The notes: generated by a model from the letters alone, not told the origin. Shown: positions 1 to 8,615, counted from the stretch's first letter. The stretch: DNA of 64,000 nt from Pontibacter fetidus (GCF_010119545.1 NZ_JAAEAA010000008.1:62001-126000), one strand, 5' to 3'. A program made the numbers and translations.

Positions 1-744
1 AGACCATACTATGGCCACCTGAACCCGTTCGTTTTTTACATTGACCCTAACACGCTTGCAACCGGCAACCCTTACCTGAAGTCGCAGTACACGAACTCGT
101 TTGAAGTAACCCAGCTGTTTAAAAAGACCTATAACCTGGTGCTGGGCTATGCTGTAACCAAAGACTTTATAGGCGAGGTACCGGTATATTACAAAGAAAA
201 AAACCAGACCGTGTTTGAGCGCCGCAACATGGATGATTTTACAAGTATAAACGCGACACTGGTTGCGCCTATCCGGGTGGTGCCTGGTAAATGGGAGATC
301 AATAATAACGCAACGCTGGCCTACCAGCACTTTACTGTAAAGATAGACGACTTTAGCCAGACCAACGAGCAACTTAACTTTACCACACAAAGCAGCCACA
401 ACATACTGTTACCAAAAGGCGTGCGCCTAGAAGTGAACGGCGCTTACCAGGGCCCTGGCGTGTATGGTTTGTTTGAGTTCGGTGACCAATGGTGGCTGGA
501 TGCCGGCCTGAAGAAATCGTTTATGGAAGACAAGCTGACCGTGACCATGAACGTGACCGATATTTTTAAAAGTCGCCAGTTAAAGATAGATACCATGGTA
601 GATGGCAACTCGAACAGGATAAACCAATACCACGGCTTACAGAGTGTGCGTTTACACCTGCGCTACAACTTTAACAAAGGCAAAGCTTTCGAAAGCAAGA
701 AGCGTAACGTTAACCTCGATGAGCTGAACAGAACCGGCAACTAA
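1..744 (+). CDS. TonB-dependent receptor, C-terminal part of outer-membrane beta-barrel (5' truncated by window edge)
   Basis: The reading frame is open from base 1 to the TAA at 742-744, so the first methionine at 139 is internal and the gene starts before the window. About 247 residues are visible. The stretch NPFVFYIDPNTLATGNPYLK near the left edge is typical of the OMP_b-brl_3 (PF14905) barrel family of Bacteroidota TonB-dependent receptors. Alternating aromatic/polar beta-strand patterns follow (LRYNF near the end). Such proteins import large substrates across the outer membrane with TonB energy. The substrate cannot be inferred because the plug and N-terminal domains are missing. The last residues (KRNVNLDELNRTGN) form a polar tail beyond the final strand, as is common for this family. 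A strong hairpin follows the stop. Confidence 0.85.
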   Translation, partial: RPYYGHLNPFVFYIDPNTLATGNPYLKSQYTNSFEVTQLFKKTYNLVLGYAVTKDFIGEVPVYYKEKNQTVFERRNMDDFTSINATLVAPIRVVPGKWEINNNATLAYQHFTVKIDDFSQTNEQLNFTTQSSHNILLPKGVRLEVNGAYQGPGVYGLFEFGDQWWLDAGLKKSFMEDKLTVTMNVTDIFKSRQLKIDTMVDGNSNRINQYHGLQSVRLHLRYNFNKGKAFESKKRNVNLDELNRTGN

Positions 745-755
745 CGATACACAGC

Positions 756-814
756 AAACTATAAACCCGGCGGCCTTACCAATTACTATAGATGAGCCGC
801 CGGGTTTATAGTTT
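756..814 (+). terminator. Rho-independent-like hairpin after the TonB receptor
   Basis: An 18-bp perfect inverted repeat (756-773 with 797-814) surrounds a 23-nt loop, 12 nt past the receptor stop. Each arm carries AAACTATA/TATAGTTT, so half of the window's iterated octamer has become part of a terminator stem. The T-rich tail on the + strand is short (TTTATTTTA). Confidence 0.7.
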
Positions 815-1053
815 ATTTTAAAATAGAAAACTAAGTCAGGCGTTATACTAAAGGCGGCTATTTAAGGCATAAAAGAAACACAATTGCAACAACTTCAGCA
901 CCTGTTATTACACCCAAAACTGAAAATGTGCATAAATTAAAATAGCCTGCCGTGCATTTAAAGGCACTTTATCAGCTGAAATTTAAATAATTCAAAAAAA
1001 ATCTGAACATTTTCAAATTGATTGGTGTAGTAGGTGTATAATTTAACAACAAT
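815..1053 (+). promoter_or_regulatory. Upstream region / probable long 5' leader of the cold-shock gene
   Basis: This AT-rich spacer has no ORF. A TATAATTTAAC box lies at about 1036-1046, only a few bases before the start codon at 1054. Cold-shock genes often have long regulatory leaders. Here the proximal box could instead give a very short leader, and the sequence alone does not decide between the two. Confidence 0.35.
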
Positions 1054-1245
1054 ATGAATAACGGAACAGTAAAATTCTTCAACAACGAAAAAGGTTTTGG
1101 TTTCATCAAGGATGAAAATTCAGAAAAAGAGTACTTCGTACACGTTACTGGATTGATTGATGAAGTAAGAGAAAACGACAGAGTAACATTTGAATTGCAG
1201 GAAGGTAGAAAAGGACTAAACGCTGTAAACGTAAAGCGTGCTTAG
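1054..1245 (+). CDS. Cold-shock domain protein (CspA family)
   Basis: This 63-residue protein is a single cold-shock (OB-fold) domain, the usual size for the family. It starts GTVKFFNNEKGFGFI, which contains RNP-1 (KGFGFI), and has an RNP-2-like YFVHV around residues 27-31. Such proteins bind single-stranded RNA and DNA in the cytoplasm and act as RNA chaperones, melting secondary structure during cold or growth transitions. RNP-2 departs slightly from the usual FVH(F/Y)S form (FVHVTGL). It is monocistronic: a strong hairpin follows within 30 nt and the next gene is convergent. Codon use is more A-rich (gaaaac, gaaaaa) than in neighbouring genes, as expected for a highly expressed small gene. 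Confidence 0.95.
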   Translation: MNNGTVKFFNNEKGFGFIKDENSEKEYFVHVTGLIDEVRENDRVTFELQEGRKGLNAVNVKRA

Positions 1246-1270
1246 TATAAAAATATAATTGCAAGCATCA

Positions 1271-1306
1271 ACAAAAAGGGCTCACCGCATGGTGAGCCCT
1301 TTTTGT
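1271..1306. terminator. Bidirectional terminator between csp and the convergent lipoprotein gene
   Basis: A 16-bp perfect stem (1271-1286 with 1291-1306) encloses the loop GCAT. It is A-rich on the left and T-rich on the right, so it can end transcription from both sides. Confidence 0.9.
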
Positions 1307-1330
1307 ATTTCTATAGTTGGCTATAGTTTT

Positions 1331-2137
1331 TTAACGGCAACTATAGGTATAAACAGTGCGCTCGGTACCGCCACCGGCATAAGTTTTAACTATAGTAGTT
1401 GGGTAACCTGCATCGTTATAGGTAATATTGGTGGTGTAGGCTTCAAAGTCAGGGTCGTCGGTTGCCTGAAGGTTGGTAAAACTGGTGATGTTGCCTGGCA
1501 ATATGCCCATTACCGGCAGGTGTTCGTCGCGGAACATAAAGAGCAGGTGCATGGATAGTGAAGGCAGCGGCTTTTTGCGGTCGTCGGTTGTAAAGGTGGC
1601 TTTGTAGTGGCGGCTGTCCTGGGCCGAAAGTTTCTCGATGCCGCTCATTTTGCCGTCGGTGTAACTATAATGGTAAGTATAAAGCAACACATCGCCGTTA
1701 GGCTCCTGGGCATAGTATCGCGACTCTGCCAGTTTGCCGGCAAGGTTGTAGTAGTGCTCCAGAAAGTAAATCTCAAACCTGCCCTCCGAAACCTCAAAGC
1801 TACGGGTTTGTTTTGCCAGTTGCCCCTGCTCGTTGTAAGTGCTGGTCCAGGTATAGGAGGCAAATTGTTCGGTTATAAGCCTTTGCTGTGCATCGTAGCC
1901 AAAGCGGATGTTTACAGCAGATGTATCGGGACTGGAGATGTGGGTAAGCAGGCCTGCGCTGTTAAATGTATAAATCAGGTTATAGCTATAGTTGCTTCCG
2001 TAACGGCTAAAACTGGTGTTGCTGCTTATTACCTGGCACTCGGTTTTAGGTGTTGCTTTCTCCGTATCAGAGCCGAGCTCTAGGCAGGCGGTTGTGCCAC
2101 ACAACAAAAGTAAAAGGCAGATAAGTCTTGATTTCAT
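1331..2137 (-). CDS. Putative lipoprotein with YD/RHS-like repeats
   Basis: Function is not known. The start is placed at the ATG at 2137 (MKSRLICLLLL...), not the upstream GTG-type extension, because it begins a clean lipoprotein signal ending in GTTAC at about residue 18. The mature part has several degenerate repeats of the type YDAQQRLITE, YNEQGQLAKQ, YTDGKMSGIEK and YNDAGYPTTI. These resemble the YD-repeat strands of RHS proteins and the beta-rich DUF4595-like lipoproteins of Bacteroidota. The protein is therefore probably a beta-sheet protein anchored in a membrane facing the periplasm or cell surface. It is convergent with the cold-shock gene. Nothing suggests an enzymatic role. Confidence 0.75.
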   Translation of the reverse strand: MKSRLICLLLLLCGTTACLELGSDTEKATPKTECQVISSNTSFSRYGSNYSYNLIYTFNSAGLLTHISSPDTSAVNIRFGYDAQQRLITEQFASYTWTSTYNEQGQLAKQTRSFEVSEGRFEIYFLEHYYNLAGKLAESRYYAQEPNGDVLLYTYHYSYTDGKMSGIEKLSAQDSRHYKATFTTDDRKKPLPSLSMHLLFMFRDEHLPVMGILPGNITSFTNLQATDDPDFEAYTTNITYNDAGYPTTIVKTYAGGGTERTVYTYSCR

Positions 2138-2201
2138 AACGTAGTCTGGGTGCAAACCTGTTAAGCAGGACAGAAACTAAAGGATAGGTTCTGGTATAGT
2201 A

Positions 2202-2615
2202 TTATGCCTGTTTCAGCCACTCAAGGGCCGATACTTCATCCGAAAAATTGCGGAAATCGAACTGGATGCCCAGGCGGTTTATGGCTTCTTCGGCGGCAAT
2301 ATCCACTACATTTTCGCGACCGGCGTCAGCGGTCTCTATGCGGGCAAGCTTTTGAAGGCGCGTGGTCATTACAAGTTTTACAAACCTTATCAGCAAGCTA
2401 AGGTGCTGCTCCTGCGTAATCTCAGACACTTTGCTGGCGGTGGTATCTATCAGCATGTTTTTGATGTCGTAATGGCGCAGGGTATCTATCAGTTTGGCAA
2501 ACGAAAACTCGAGCTCGGAGATGGTAATGCCGTTCAGGTCGGGCCAGCGAACCGACAAAACATCCCACTTCACGTCATAGTTCAGCTCAATTAATCCGTC
2601 TTTGTGCAGCAGCAT
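2202..2615 (-). CDS. Small STAS/SpoIIAA-like protein (paralogue 1 of 3)
   Basis: A 137-residue cytoplasmic protein without signal or membrane segment. Its outline is an N-terminal strand pair (ELNYDVKWDVLSVRWPDLNG), a helix, a central strand KNMLIDTT, and a C-terminal FSDEVSALEWLKQA. This matches the STAS/SEC14-type proteins common in Cytophagales, where the conserved EAL(E/N)WL end is diagnostic. Two paralogues with the same layout lie at 3915-4355 and 4514-4951, with mscL inserted between this copy and them. The role is unknown. STAS folds often act in anti-sigma or partner-switch signalling, but the phosphorylatable Ser/Thr of SpoIIAA cannot be assigned here. Confidence 0.6.
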   Translation of the reverse strand: MLLHKDGLIELNYDVKWDVLSVRWPDLNGITISELEFSFAKLIDTLRHYDIKNMLIDTTASKVSEITQEQHLSLLIRFVKLVMTTRLQKLARIETADAGRENVVDIAAEEAINRLGIQFDFRNFSDEVSALEWLKQA

Positions 2616-2738
2616 GTAGTTAAGTTTGTAATAACAGTTGTAAAGTTACAGAATAGGCGGCACCTTCTCCAAATAATACCCTACATATACCAGGTTAGGT
2701 TACATAAGCATAACATTGCCCAAGATCAGGCCATTAAA

Positions 2739-2775
2739 AAAGGCTGCCTTCACAACCCGTGCGAAAGCAGCCTTT
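2739..2775 (-). terminator. Terminator of mscL
   Basis: The inverted repeat 2739-2747/2767-2775 (AAAGGCTGC / GCAGCCTTT) is followed on the minus strand by a run of T, just downstream of the mscL stop. Confidence 0.85.
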
Positions 2776-2797
2776 AGCAAAAAGCCCTAAACTATAA

Positions 2798-3232
2798 CTA
2801 CCTGGATGCGATCTGGCGCAGGGCGTCGCGCATTTCGGTAAGCAGCACTTCTTCTTTGGTCGGTGCTGGCGGCACATCCGGAGCGGCTGCTTTTTTGCGC
2901 ATCAGGCGGTTCATGCCTTTTATGATCATGAAAATAATGAGTGCCAGGATAAGGAAGTTTAACAGTACGGTAATAAAGTTACCCCAGGCAAATACAGCTC
3001 CCAGTTTACGGGCTTCTTCCAGAGCAAGGCCGGAGGGCACTTCAGATGAAAGGGGCACATACAGGTTCGAGAAATCCATGTCGCCGATGAGGCTGCCTAC
3101 CAGCGGCATAAAAAGGTCGTTAACTACGGAGTTTACCAGCCCGCTGAACGCAGCACCAATGATGATACCAATGGCCAGGTCCATAACGTTGCCACGCAGG
3201 GCAAATTCCTTAAATTCCTTAATCATTCCCAT
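2798..3232 (-). CDS. mscL: Large-conductance mechanosensitive channel MscL
   Basis: A 144-residue inner-membrane channel that opens under membrane tension to release osmolytes on hypo-osmotic shock. The N-terminus [18 protein letters not shown] is the MscL signature, with the pore-lining helix at about residues 17-45 ([20 protein letters not shown]). The second transmembrane helix is at about 83-108 ([20 protein letters not shown]). A charged, Pro/Ala-rich C-terminal helix ends [16 protein letters not shown]. Length is typical. Two ATGs (3232 and 3226) are possible; the second gives the more canonical MIKEFKEF start. It has its own terminator and is not obviously co-transcribed with the flanking STAS-like genes. 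Confidence 0.97.
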   Translation of the reverse strand: MGMIKEFKEFALRGNVMDLAIGIIIGAAFSGLVNSVVNDLFMPLVGSLIGDMDFSNLYVPLSSEVPSGLALEEARKLGAVFAWGNFITVLLNFLILALIIFMIIKGMNRLMRKKAAAPDVPPAPTKEEVLLTEMRDALRQIASR

Positions 3233-3914
3233 AAATCGGATCGTTTAGTTTTATATGTGGTTTAGTAATAACACAGATACAGAAATATTTTCAGCAGCTT
3301 AAATGACCTGGTTTAACAAGCAAGGCCGCGCGTGCTCACTAACAATACACTGCTATAGCTATACTTTCTGATGGAAACACGAAGCAAAAGCTGCAACTAT
3401 AGCTATGATGCAAAACGCTGAAAAGCTTTTCGGTACAGCAATAAGGCAGGCACACTTCTCGCTTCTATATCAACATCACGATACGTAAATATAGCATAAA
3501 TGTTGTATTCGGCAAGCTTTAGTCTATAGTATTTTAACAAACAGAAAGGCACAGGCTAAAGGCTATAGTAACCGCACAGTCCGGCAATTACAAATCTGAA
3601 GATAGTATTAAGGTAGTACCTATAATTCTGACACAAACTGGCTATAGCATAAGCTGTATCAGAATATCTTTTTGCGCCGAAAGAACAAGGAGTAGATAAG
3701 TAGCCTATAGTTAGCGATAGGCCATTAAGTGTTTACAGCTTTAGCTATTGAGGGAAGTTACAGCCTGCAACATAGTAAGGTAACCTCGCCACCGACATAA
3801 CTATAGTTGGAGTCTGGTTTGCAGTTTATAGTTGCACCAGTTTGTCGGTGCTATAGTAATTGCCAGCAGTAAGCAGGATAGAAGTTACAGATAAGGCTTG
3901 AAACAGGTTGGAAA
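3233..3914. other. 682-bp spacer without genes
   Basis: No ORF with coding character is visible. The stretch is rich in CTATAG-type sequences (about 3350, 3395, 3525, 3563, 3640, 3704, 3800 and 3850), including the 10-bp palindrome AACTATAGTT near 3800. The mscL promoter must lie at its left end, but I see no clear TAnnTTTG box. Confidence 0.5.
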
Positions 3915-4355
3915 TTAATGACGCACAGCAGGTAACACTTTTTTTAAAGGCACACCTGGGTAAAGCCAGTTCAGGGCATCTTCGGTATTCAGAAAATGCT
4001 CAAGCAGGATCTGGTGACCATAGAGGCTGTAAATCTTTTCGCGCATGTTTTCAGCGGCCATTTCCAGGAACAGGTCTTCGCGGCGCACCATGGCTACACA
4101 CTTAAGTGGCGTACCGCGCAGCAAAAGGCCCAGGCTCTCAACGGCCCAGCGCTGGTCCTGCAGGGTAAAACTGATGGAAGAGGCATCTAACAGCCAGTAT
4201 TCGAGCTTATGCTTGTTTATAAGATCTACGATATGCAACATAGCCTCCTTAAACTGACTATGGTCTAAAGGATAATGAAAAGAGGTATAGAAAAGATGGT
4301 ATTCAGGTACTATTTTTTCTACATAATAATCTTGGAGGTGCAATGATGCTGCCAT
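3915..4355 (-). CDS. Small STAS/SpoIIAA-like protein (paralogue 2 of 3)
   Basis: A 146-residue soluble protein. It shares the plan of the products at 2202-2615 and 4514-4951: an N-terminal strand region (YVEKIVPEYHLFYTSFHYPL), a helix with EAMLHIVDLINKH, a central strand YWLLDASSISF, and the C-terminal LNTEDALNWL. The three are diverged duplicates. The central strand ends in DASS, placing a Ser pair where partner-switch STAS proteins have the regulated Ser, but the alignment is too weak to call this a phosphosite. It lies 158 bp downstream of paralogue 3 on the same strand, so the two may share a transcript. Confidence 0.6.
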   Translation of the reverse strand: MAASLHLQDYYVEKIVPEYHLFYTSFHYPLDHSQFKEAMLHIVDLINKHKLEYWLLDASSISFTLQDQRWAVESLGLLLRGTPLKCVAMVRREDLFLEMAAENMREKIYSLYGHQILLEHFLNTEDALNWLYPGVPLKKVLPAVRH

Positions 4356-4513
4356 ACTTTCGGAAATGAAGTTGTACTACTTGTTACAGTAAAATTGGAC
4401 CATAGTTAAATAGAACAGAAAAATGTTAAGTTATAGTTACGGATAAACGGAAAGCCAGGGCTAAAAGTGTTCGCAGGCAAATACAATTTTCTGGTATTGG
4501 TTGCCACTTTGCT

Positions 4514-4951
4514 TCAGCCTGAAAAAAGCCACTCCAGGGCATCGTCTTTTACCACAAAGTCGCGGGAGGTGCAGGGCAAAGTTACTTCAGAAGCCATGTC
4601 GTAAATAGACTCGATGGCAATTTGCTGGAAAAGGTCCTGGGCCATGAGGTTGGCGACGCGCCTTAATTTGCTATGTTGCAGCAACTCAGCCGAATGATTA
4701 GCTACCCACACCTGGTCTTCCACGGTAGGTGCTGCCATCAGGGTATAGTCAGCCAGAATCAGCTCGATATCGTTTTTTATGATGAACTGGCAGGAAAAAA
4801 TGATGGCGTCTCGTAGTTTATCACTTGGTATCATTCCGCGCCATTCGTTCCAGATCAGTTTCTCTTCGGGGCAATGCCGGATGGTAACATGGTCGCGCCG
4901 GAGAACAGTGCGAAAATTCAGTTTTTTATGCAACAATGCTCTTGGAGCCAT
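4514..4951 (-). CDS. Small STAS/SpoIIAA-like protein (paralogue 3 of 3)
   Basis: A 145-residue soluble protein with the same fold outline as its two neighbours: beta region (VTIRHCPEEKLIWNEWRGMI), helix LRDAIIFSCQFIIKN, strand ELILADYTLMAAPT, and the C-terminal VVKDDALEWLFSG. Pairwise identity to the others is low, except at the D-A-L-(E/N)-W-L end and the central (L/I)-(L/I)-(I/L)-D/AD strand. This suggests an old duplication with functional divergence. No enzymatic motif is visible. An AT-rich promoter region lies upstream at 4952-5050. Confidence 0.6.
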   Translation of the reverse strand: MAPRALLHKKLNFRTVLRRDHVTIRHCPEEKLIWNEWRGMIPSDKLRDAIIFSCQFIIKNDIELILADYTLMAAPTVEDQVWVANHSAELLQHSKLRRVANLMAQDLFQQIAIESIYDMASEVTLPCTSRDFVVKDDALEWLFSG

Positions 4952-5152
4952 ATATGATATTTTTTTAACATTTTATTGTACGATTATCATATATTTAAGT
5001 TAATAGCTCCGACTTACTGTTTCGGGTTGCTCACTATAAATTAGCTATACTTGCTAAAACAGTACAATATTTAAAATACTCAATTCTGTAAAATGCATGT
5101 GCACTGTTTACTCTGCAACTGCTGCCAGACCTTACCAAACTATAGTATACAA

Positions 5153-5187
5153 AAACGCCCCGGCTGCAGAAGGCAAACGGGGCGTTT
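5153..5187 (-). terminator. Terminator of the M57-type protease gene
   Basis: A 10-bp stem (5153-5162 with 5178-5187, AAACGCCCCG/CGGGGCGTTT) is followed on the minus strand by further T, 20 nt past the stop at 5208. Confidence 0.9.
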
Positions 5188-5207
5188 CAGGTTACACTAG
5201 CTGTGGC

Positions 5208-6014
5208 TTAGTACAGGTAGTTAAGGGCAGTTCTGTCGTTAGCGTTAAAGTAACGGTTAACACCAGAGCCGATACAAGCCAGCATCCAGGAATTAGGATC
5301 CTGTGTTGTTGGCGTGCCCGGGATGTGGATAGCACCTACTGTAGAAGCACCTTCGTTGGTATAAGCACCACCGCAAGAGTAAGAACGGTCCATATAGTCA
5401 GTGTGACGGAAACCGATGCAGTGACCAAGTTCGTGCGCCAGGATAGTAGCCAGGTAGTTAGTACCAGGGTTTGAGCCTAAGTAAGCTGAGTTAACTTTTA
5501 CGCTGTTGTAAGGGTTACCACCTGATGGGAAACCAGCTGAAGCCAGGTAAGAAGAACCAGCCGGAGCAGCTGTGAACAATACGTTATAACCCGACGAAAC
5601 ACGCTGGAATCTTAAACGCAGGTTTTCAGCATTGTAACGACGTACAGCCTCGTCTACAGCAGCTACATAAGTAGATGGAAGGCTTGTAGATACCGCTACG
5701 TAGATAGTACGTGTCGAACCAGGAACTGATACCAGGTTAGAAGTGCGGTACTGCTCAGACTCGCCAACGCGCAGGGCCTGTACCATGGTGTTCTGGGTCA
5801 GGTCGCTTTCAGTCAGCATAATGTCGCCTTCTACAATGTAACCGCCCTCTACTTTCTGCACGTTATTTTTGCTGAAACCAAGATGCGCGATCTGCGAAAG
5901 CGTCATTTCTGAAACTTCGTTCTTCGCTACAGCTGTTTCTTCTTTCTGCTCGCAAGACGAGAAGAACAGGGCAACTGCCAGTGCAGGCAGCAGGAGTAAA
6001 TTTTTAATTTTCAT
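5208..6014 (-). CDS. M57-family zinc metalloprotease lipoprotein
   Basis: A 268-residue protein with a lipoprotein signal (MKIKNLLLLPALAVALFFSSC, lipobox FSSC, Cys 21). The catalytic motif HELGHCIGFRHTD (about residues 190-202) is the extended HEXXHXXGXXH zinc site of metzincin-like peptidases. Together with the region upstream it matches Peptidase_M57 / dual-action HEIGH metallopeptidases of Bacteroidota. The two zinc-binding His and the catalytic Glu are all present, so it should be active at the cell envelope. A GXXNRYFNANDRTALNYLY tail is also typical. It is monocistronic, with an AT-rich spacer upstream and its own terminator. The substrate is unknown. Confidence 0.88.
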   Translation of the reverse strand: MKIKNLLLLPALAVALFFSSCEQKEETAVAKNEVSEMTLSQIAHLGFSKNNVQKVEGGYIVEGDIMLTESDLTQNTMVQALRVGESEQYRTSNLVSVPGSTRTIYVAVSTSLPSTYVAAVDEAVRRYNAENLRLRFQRVSSGYNVLFTAAPAGSSYLASAGFPSGGNPYNSVKVNSAYLGSNPGTNYLATILAHELGHCIGFRHTDYMDRSYSCGGAYTNEGASTVGAIHIPGTPTTQDPNSWMLACIGSGVNRYFNANDRTALNYLY

Positions 6015-6574
6015 GTGTTAAGGTGTTAAAGTGAAACATATAATTAAAAAGTAAAACGAATGCAGAAGTACAGGTTTAGAAAAGACTATAGAACCGCTAA
6101 AACCGGCAGCAATACATTTTCTATTTTGCAAACTTATAAGGTGAAATATACTTTTAACAGGAAGCTTTTAAGGAGAAAGTAACATCGGTAAAGCTGGTTG
6201 CCAACACCTTACATTATATGTTAAGGCAAGCTATAGCAGCCATTCATACACCGAACTGCTAACTATAGTGAACCGAACATAGCTATCATAACAGCGCTGC
6301 TTTAAAAAGAAAACCAAAAAGCCACTGACCATGCCTAAACAATGTTATACCACTGGTTGCCAGGCATTAAACTTAGCCTCAACGTTAAAAAAGGGAAGAA
6401 ATACCCCTGAAAGTAACATCAGCAAATAGCACTGTGTTAAAATATTTTTTTAGCTGATTAGCGCTATAGCTTACAGGCTGTAAACCACCTCATATTATTT
6501 TAACAGAATACTGCTTTGGAATTTCAGATATGCGCGGATTTGCGTAATATTAGGTAGCTTTTATACTTACGTTT
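6015..6574. other. 560-bp AT-rich spacer between divergent genes
   Basis: It separates the divergent protease (-) and deacetylase (+) genes and must hold both promoters. I see scattered CTATAG motifs (6079, 6233, 6261) but no ORF, no convincing TAnnTTTG box and no repeat module. Confidence 0.45.
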
Positions 6575-7474
6575 ATGCTTACCTATTTTCGCCGGCCTGT
6601 TGTGCTGTTTGCCCTTGTGTTAGTTGCTGCCGTTACTTCTTTTTTGCTGCTTAAACCAGACGCTGCCACTATAGCCGCACCGCCCAAGCCCGTAACAGTT
6701 AACACTCATCAGGGCACTTTACCAAAAACTCGTGCGGTTGCTCCTGCACCAGATACTGCTGCCTTGCCGCCTGCCACCCCTAAAACTATACTTGCCCGCC
6801 AGCAGGTGCCCATCCTTTGCTATCACCAACTCCGCAACTGGCGCCCCCGCGACTCTAAAATGGCAAAGACCTACATTGTAGAGGAAGAGAATTTCAGGAA
6901 CCAGATAAAAATGCTGGCTGATAGCGGTTACCACACCATTTCCCCGGACCAGCTGTATGATTACCTGCTGCACAACAAGCCGCTACCCGAAAAACCCATT
7001 ATGCTTACCTTCGACGATACCAACCTGGACCATTACACCGTTGCCGCCCCGGTGCTGGAGCAATATGGTTTCAGGGGTGTATTTTTTGTGATGACCGTAT
7101 CGCTGGGGCGGCCAAACTATATGAGCAAAGCGCAGGTAAAAGCATTATCTGATGCCGGCCATACCATAGGCTCTCATACCTGGGATCATCACAATGTTAA
7201 AAAGTATAACCCCGAAGACTGGGTAACCCAAATAGAAAAGCCATCAAAACAACTGCAGGAGATAACCGGTAAGCCTGTGCTTTACTTTGCCTACCCGTTC
7301 GGCCTCTGGAACCAGCAGGCCATACCGGAGCTCAAGAAACGTAATTTCCGGGCAGCCTTCCAGTTAGCCACCTCCCGCGATTCCCTGGATCCCATGTTTA
7401 CCATCCGTCGCATTATAGCCAGCGGATACTGGTCTCCGAAGCAATTGCACCGCAGTATGGTGAATAGCTTTTAG
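6575..7474 (+). CDS. Polysaccharide deacetylase (NodB-like, CE4)
   Basis: A 299-residue protein with an N-terminal membrane anchor or signal (VVLFALVLVAAVTSFLLL, residues 9-26) and a Pro/Ala/Thr-rich linker to about residue 75. The NodB domain follows. Motif 1 is MLTFDDTNLDH (catalytic Asp pair), motif 2 GSHTWDHHNV (metal-binding His), and motif 3 YFAYPFGLWN. It probably removes acetyl groups from a periplasmic or surface polysaccharide. It shares the CE4 fold with the gene at 43931-44920 but is not a close copy. It stands alone; a composite-repeat spacer follows. Confidence 0.9.
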   Translation: MLTYFRRPVVLFALVLVAAVTSFLLLKPDAATIAAPPKPVTVNTHQGTLPKTRAVAPAPDTAALPPATPKTILARQQVPILCYHQLRNWRPRDSKMAKTYIVEEENFRNQIKMLADSGYHTISPDQLYDYLLHNKPLPEKPIMLTFDDTNLDHYTVAAPVLEQYGFRGVFFVMTVSLGRPNYMSKAQVKALSDAGHTIGSHTWDHHNVKKYNPEDWVTQIEKPSKQLQEITGKPVLYFAYPFGLWNQQAIPELKKRNFRAAFQLATSRDSLDPMFTIRRIIASGYWSPKQLHRSMVNSF

Positions 7475-8615
7475 GGAGTTTTGGGTTTTAGAATGCTGCT
7501 ATTGGTTGGATTTAAAATTTTATAGTTGCTGTTCAACATCTCGTTGCCAGGTTTTCACCTCACCCCGGCCCTCTCCTGCCAGGAGAGGGAGTTTTCTAGC
7601 TATAGCTATAGTTAAAGCTATAATTCTATAGTTGCTGATTGTCATCCCCCTCCCCCCTTCAAAGGGGCAGGGCCGTTAAGTTCTAGCAAATTCTCCCCTT
7701 GAGGGGAGCGCAGAGGGGTGTTTGCATTAGCGGGTGAATTTAAAACTGGCTAACAATAGGCTTTTTGGCCCTGAATAACACCCCTATAATCCCCTCAAGG
7801 GGATAGTTCTCGGCAGAACTTAACGGCCCTGCCTTCAAAGTGACTTTCTGTTGTTGCTATAGTTGGGAGCTATAGTTTTATAGTTGCCGTGGTCCAACCA
7901 TCCCCAGCCCTCAGAGCTGCGCTCGCTACCTTCGAACTCTCGTTCCCAGTAATCTAAGGCGGGGAGTTTTTTCTGCTATTACTAAAGTTGTCATCCTGAA
8001 AGGATCTTGTGGAAAGCTAGGATACGCCTTTGTCATAACACACCCCTGCCCCCTCTCAAGAGGGGAATTTTCTGCCTCTGCTATAATTAGACCTCAGCTA
8101 TATTTAGAATTATTGTTCTATAGTCGCGGCCTATCCACGGACAGGTCGCGACCTGTCCCTACGAAAATACTAACACGATCAACGTCGAAGCTTAGCGGTG
8201 CAAACCATAGCTACCGGTTAATTGCAGAAAGATCACAGTCTTTGGGTTGAGCGCCTCGAGAGGTTCCGGTGCCGTCAGGCATTGCGACGAAGGAGCAAAG
8301 GAAGCGAAAGCAGCGCGATGCCCAAAGACGGGGCCTCCCGGCCGTGAGGGCACCAAAGCTTAATTGAAACGATAGGTAAGTAGAGCTCCCAGGATAAGAT
8401 GTAGTTATAAAACAACATCTTGTTTCCAGCTGCAATAGACATTAACGATAGCCCAGACGCTAGCAGGAACTGCGTACGCTGCTAGGTTTTCACCAACTTT
8501 AGTAAACTATAGCACTTCGATTTCTCAAGTTATTCGAAATGACAAAGGAACTATAGGCAATCTGATAATTGAATTAGCTATAAACACTGCCACGTCAAAC
8601 TTACGCCTGCTGAAC
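7475..8615. repeat. Composite intergenic repeat, copy A (plus orientation), with extra inverted repeats
   Basis: A 1.1-kb convergent spacer filled with repeat modules in this order: CTCACCCC/GGAGAGGGAG hairpin (about 7557-7591); a long inverted repeat (7668-7722 with 7776-7831); a CATCCTGAAAGGATCTTGTGG module (about 7992-8013); a CCCCTCTCAAGAGGGG hairpin (about 8050-8068); the 20-bp palindrome GGACAGGTCGCGACCTGTCC (8139-8158); the structured core (8236-8394); and an end module TTCGAAATGACA (about 8519-8543). Four other copies lie near 19.9, 23.5, 40.2 and 43.4 kb. The small minus-strand frame at 8211-8435 is a by-product of the structured core, not a gene. Confidence 0.85.
8236..8394 (+). ncRNA. 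Structured core of repeat copy A (candidate RNA fold)
   Basis: Stem 1 pairs GTCTTTGGG (8238-8246) with CCCAAAGAC (8321-8329) and continues past a 4x4 internal loop as GCGC/GCGC. Inside it sits hairpin 2, TGCC-gtca-GGCA (8270-8281). Hairpin 3, GGCC-tccc-GGCC (8332-8343), follows. The core ends in AAGTAGAGCTCCCAGGA (8378-8394). Comparison with the other four copies shows paired changes in all three stems. Confidence 0.5.

Noticed and set aside
1259..1558. Frame on + strand at 1259-1558 inside the lipoprotein gene region
   Set aside because: It starts at a TTG in the terminator and lies antisense to a lipoprotein gene with clear signal and repeats.
8236..8394. Pseudoknot between GGTGCC (near 8268) and GGCACC (near 8350) in the repeat core
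   Set aside because: The pairing crosses stem 1, competes with hairpin 2 and is not kept in copy E, so I do not include it in the fold.
8211..8435. Small minus-strand frames in the repeat cores (8211-8435, 40470-40751, 43471-43671) with similar peptides containing RLWASRC or similar
   Set aside because: They overlap the structured core and share peptide only because the DNA repeats. Copies B and C have no equal frame, loop length changes break it, and no start context exists.
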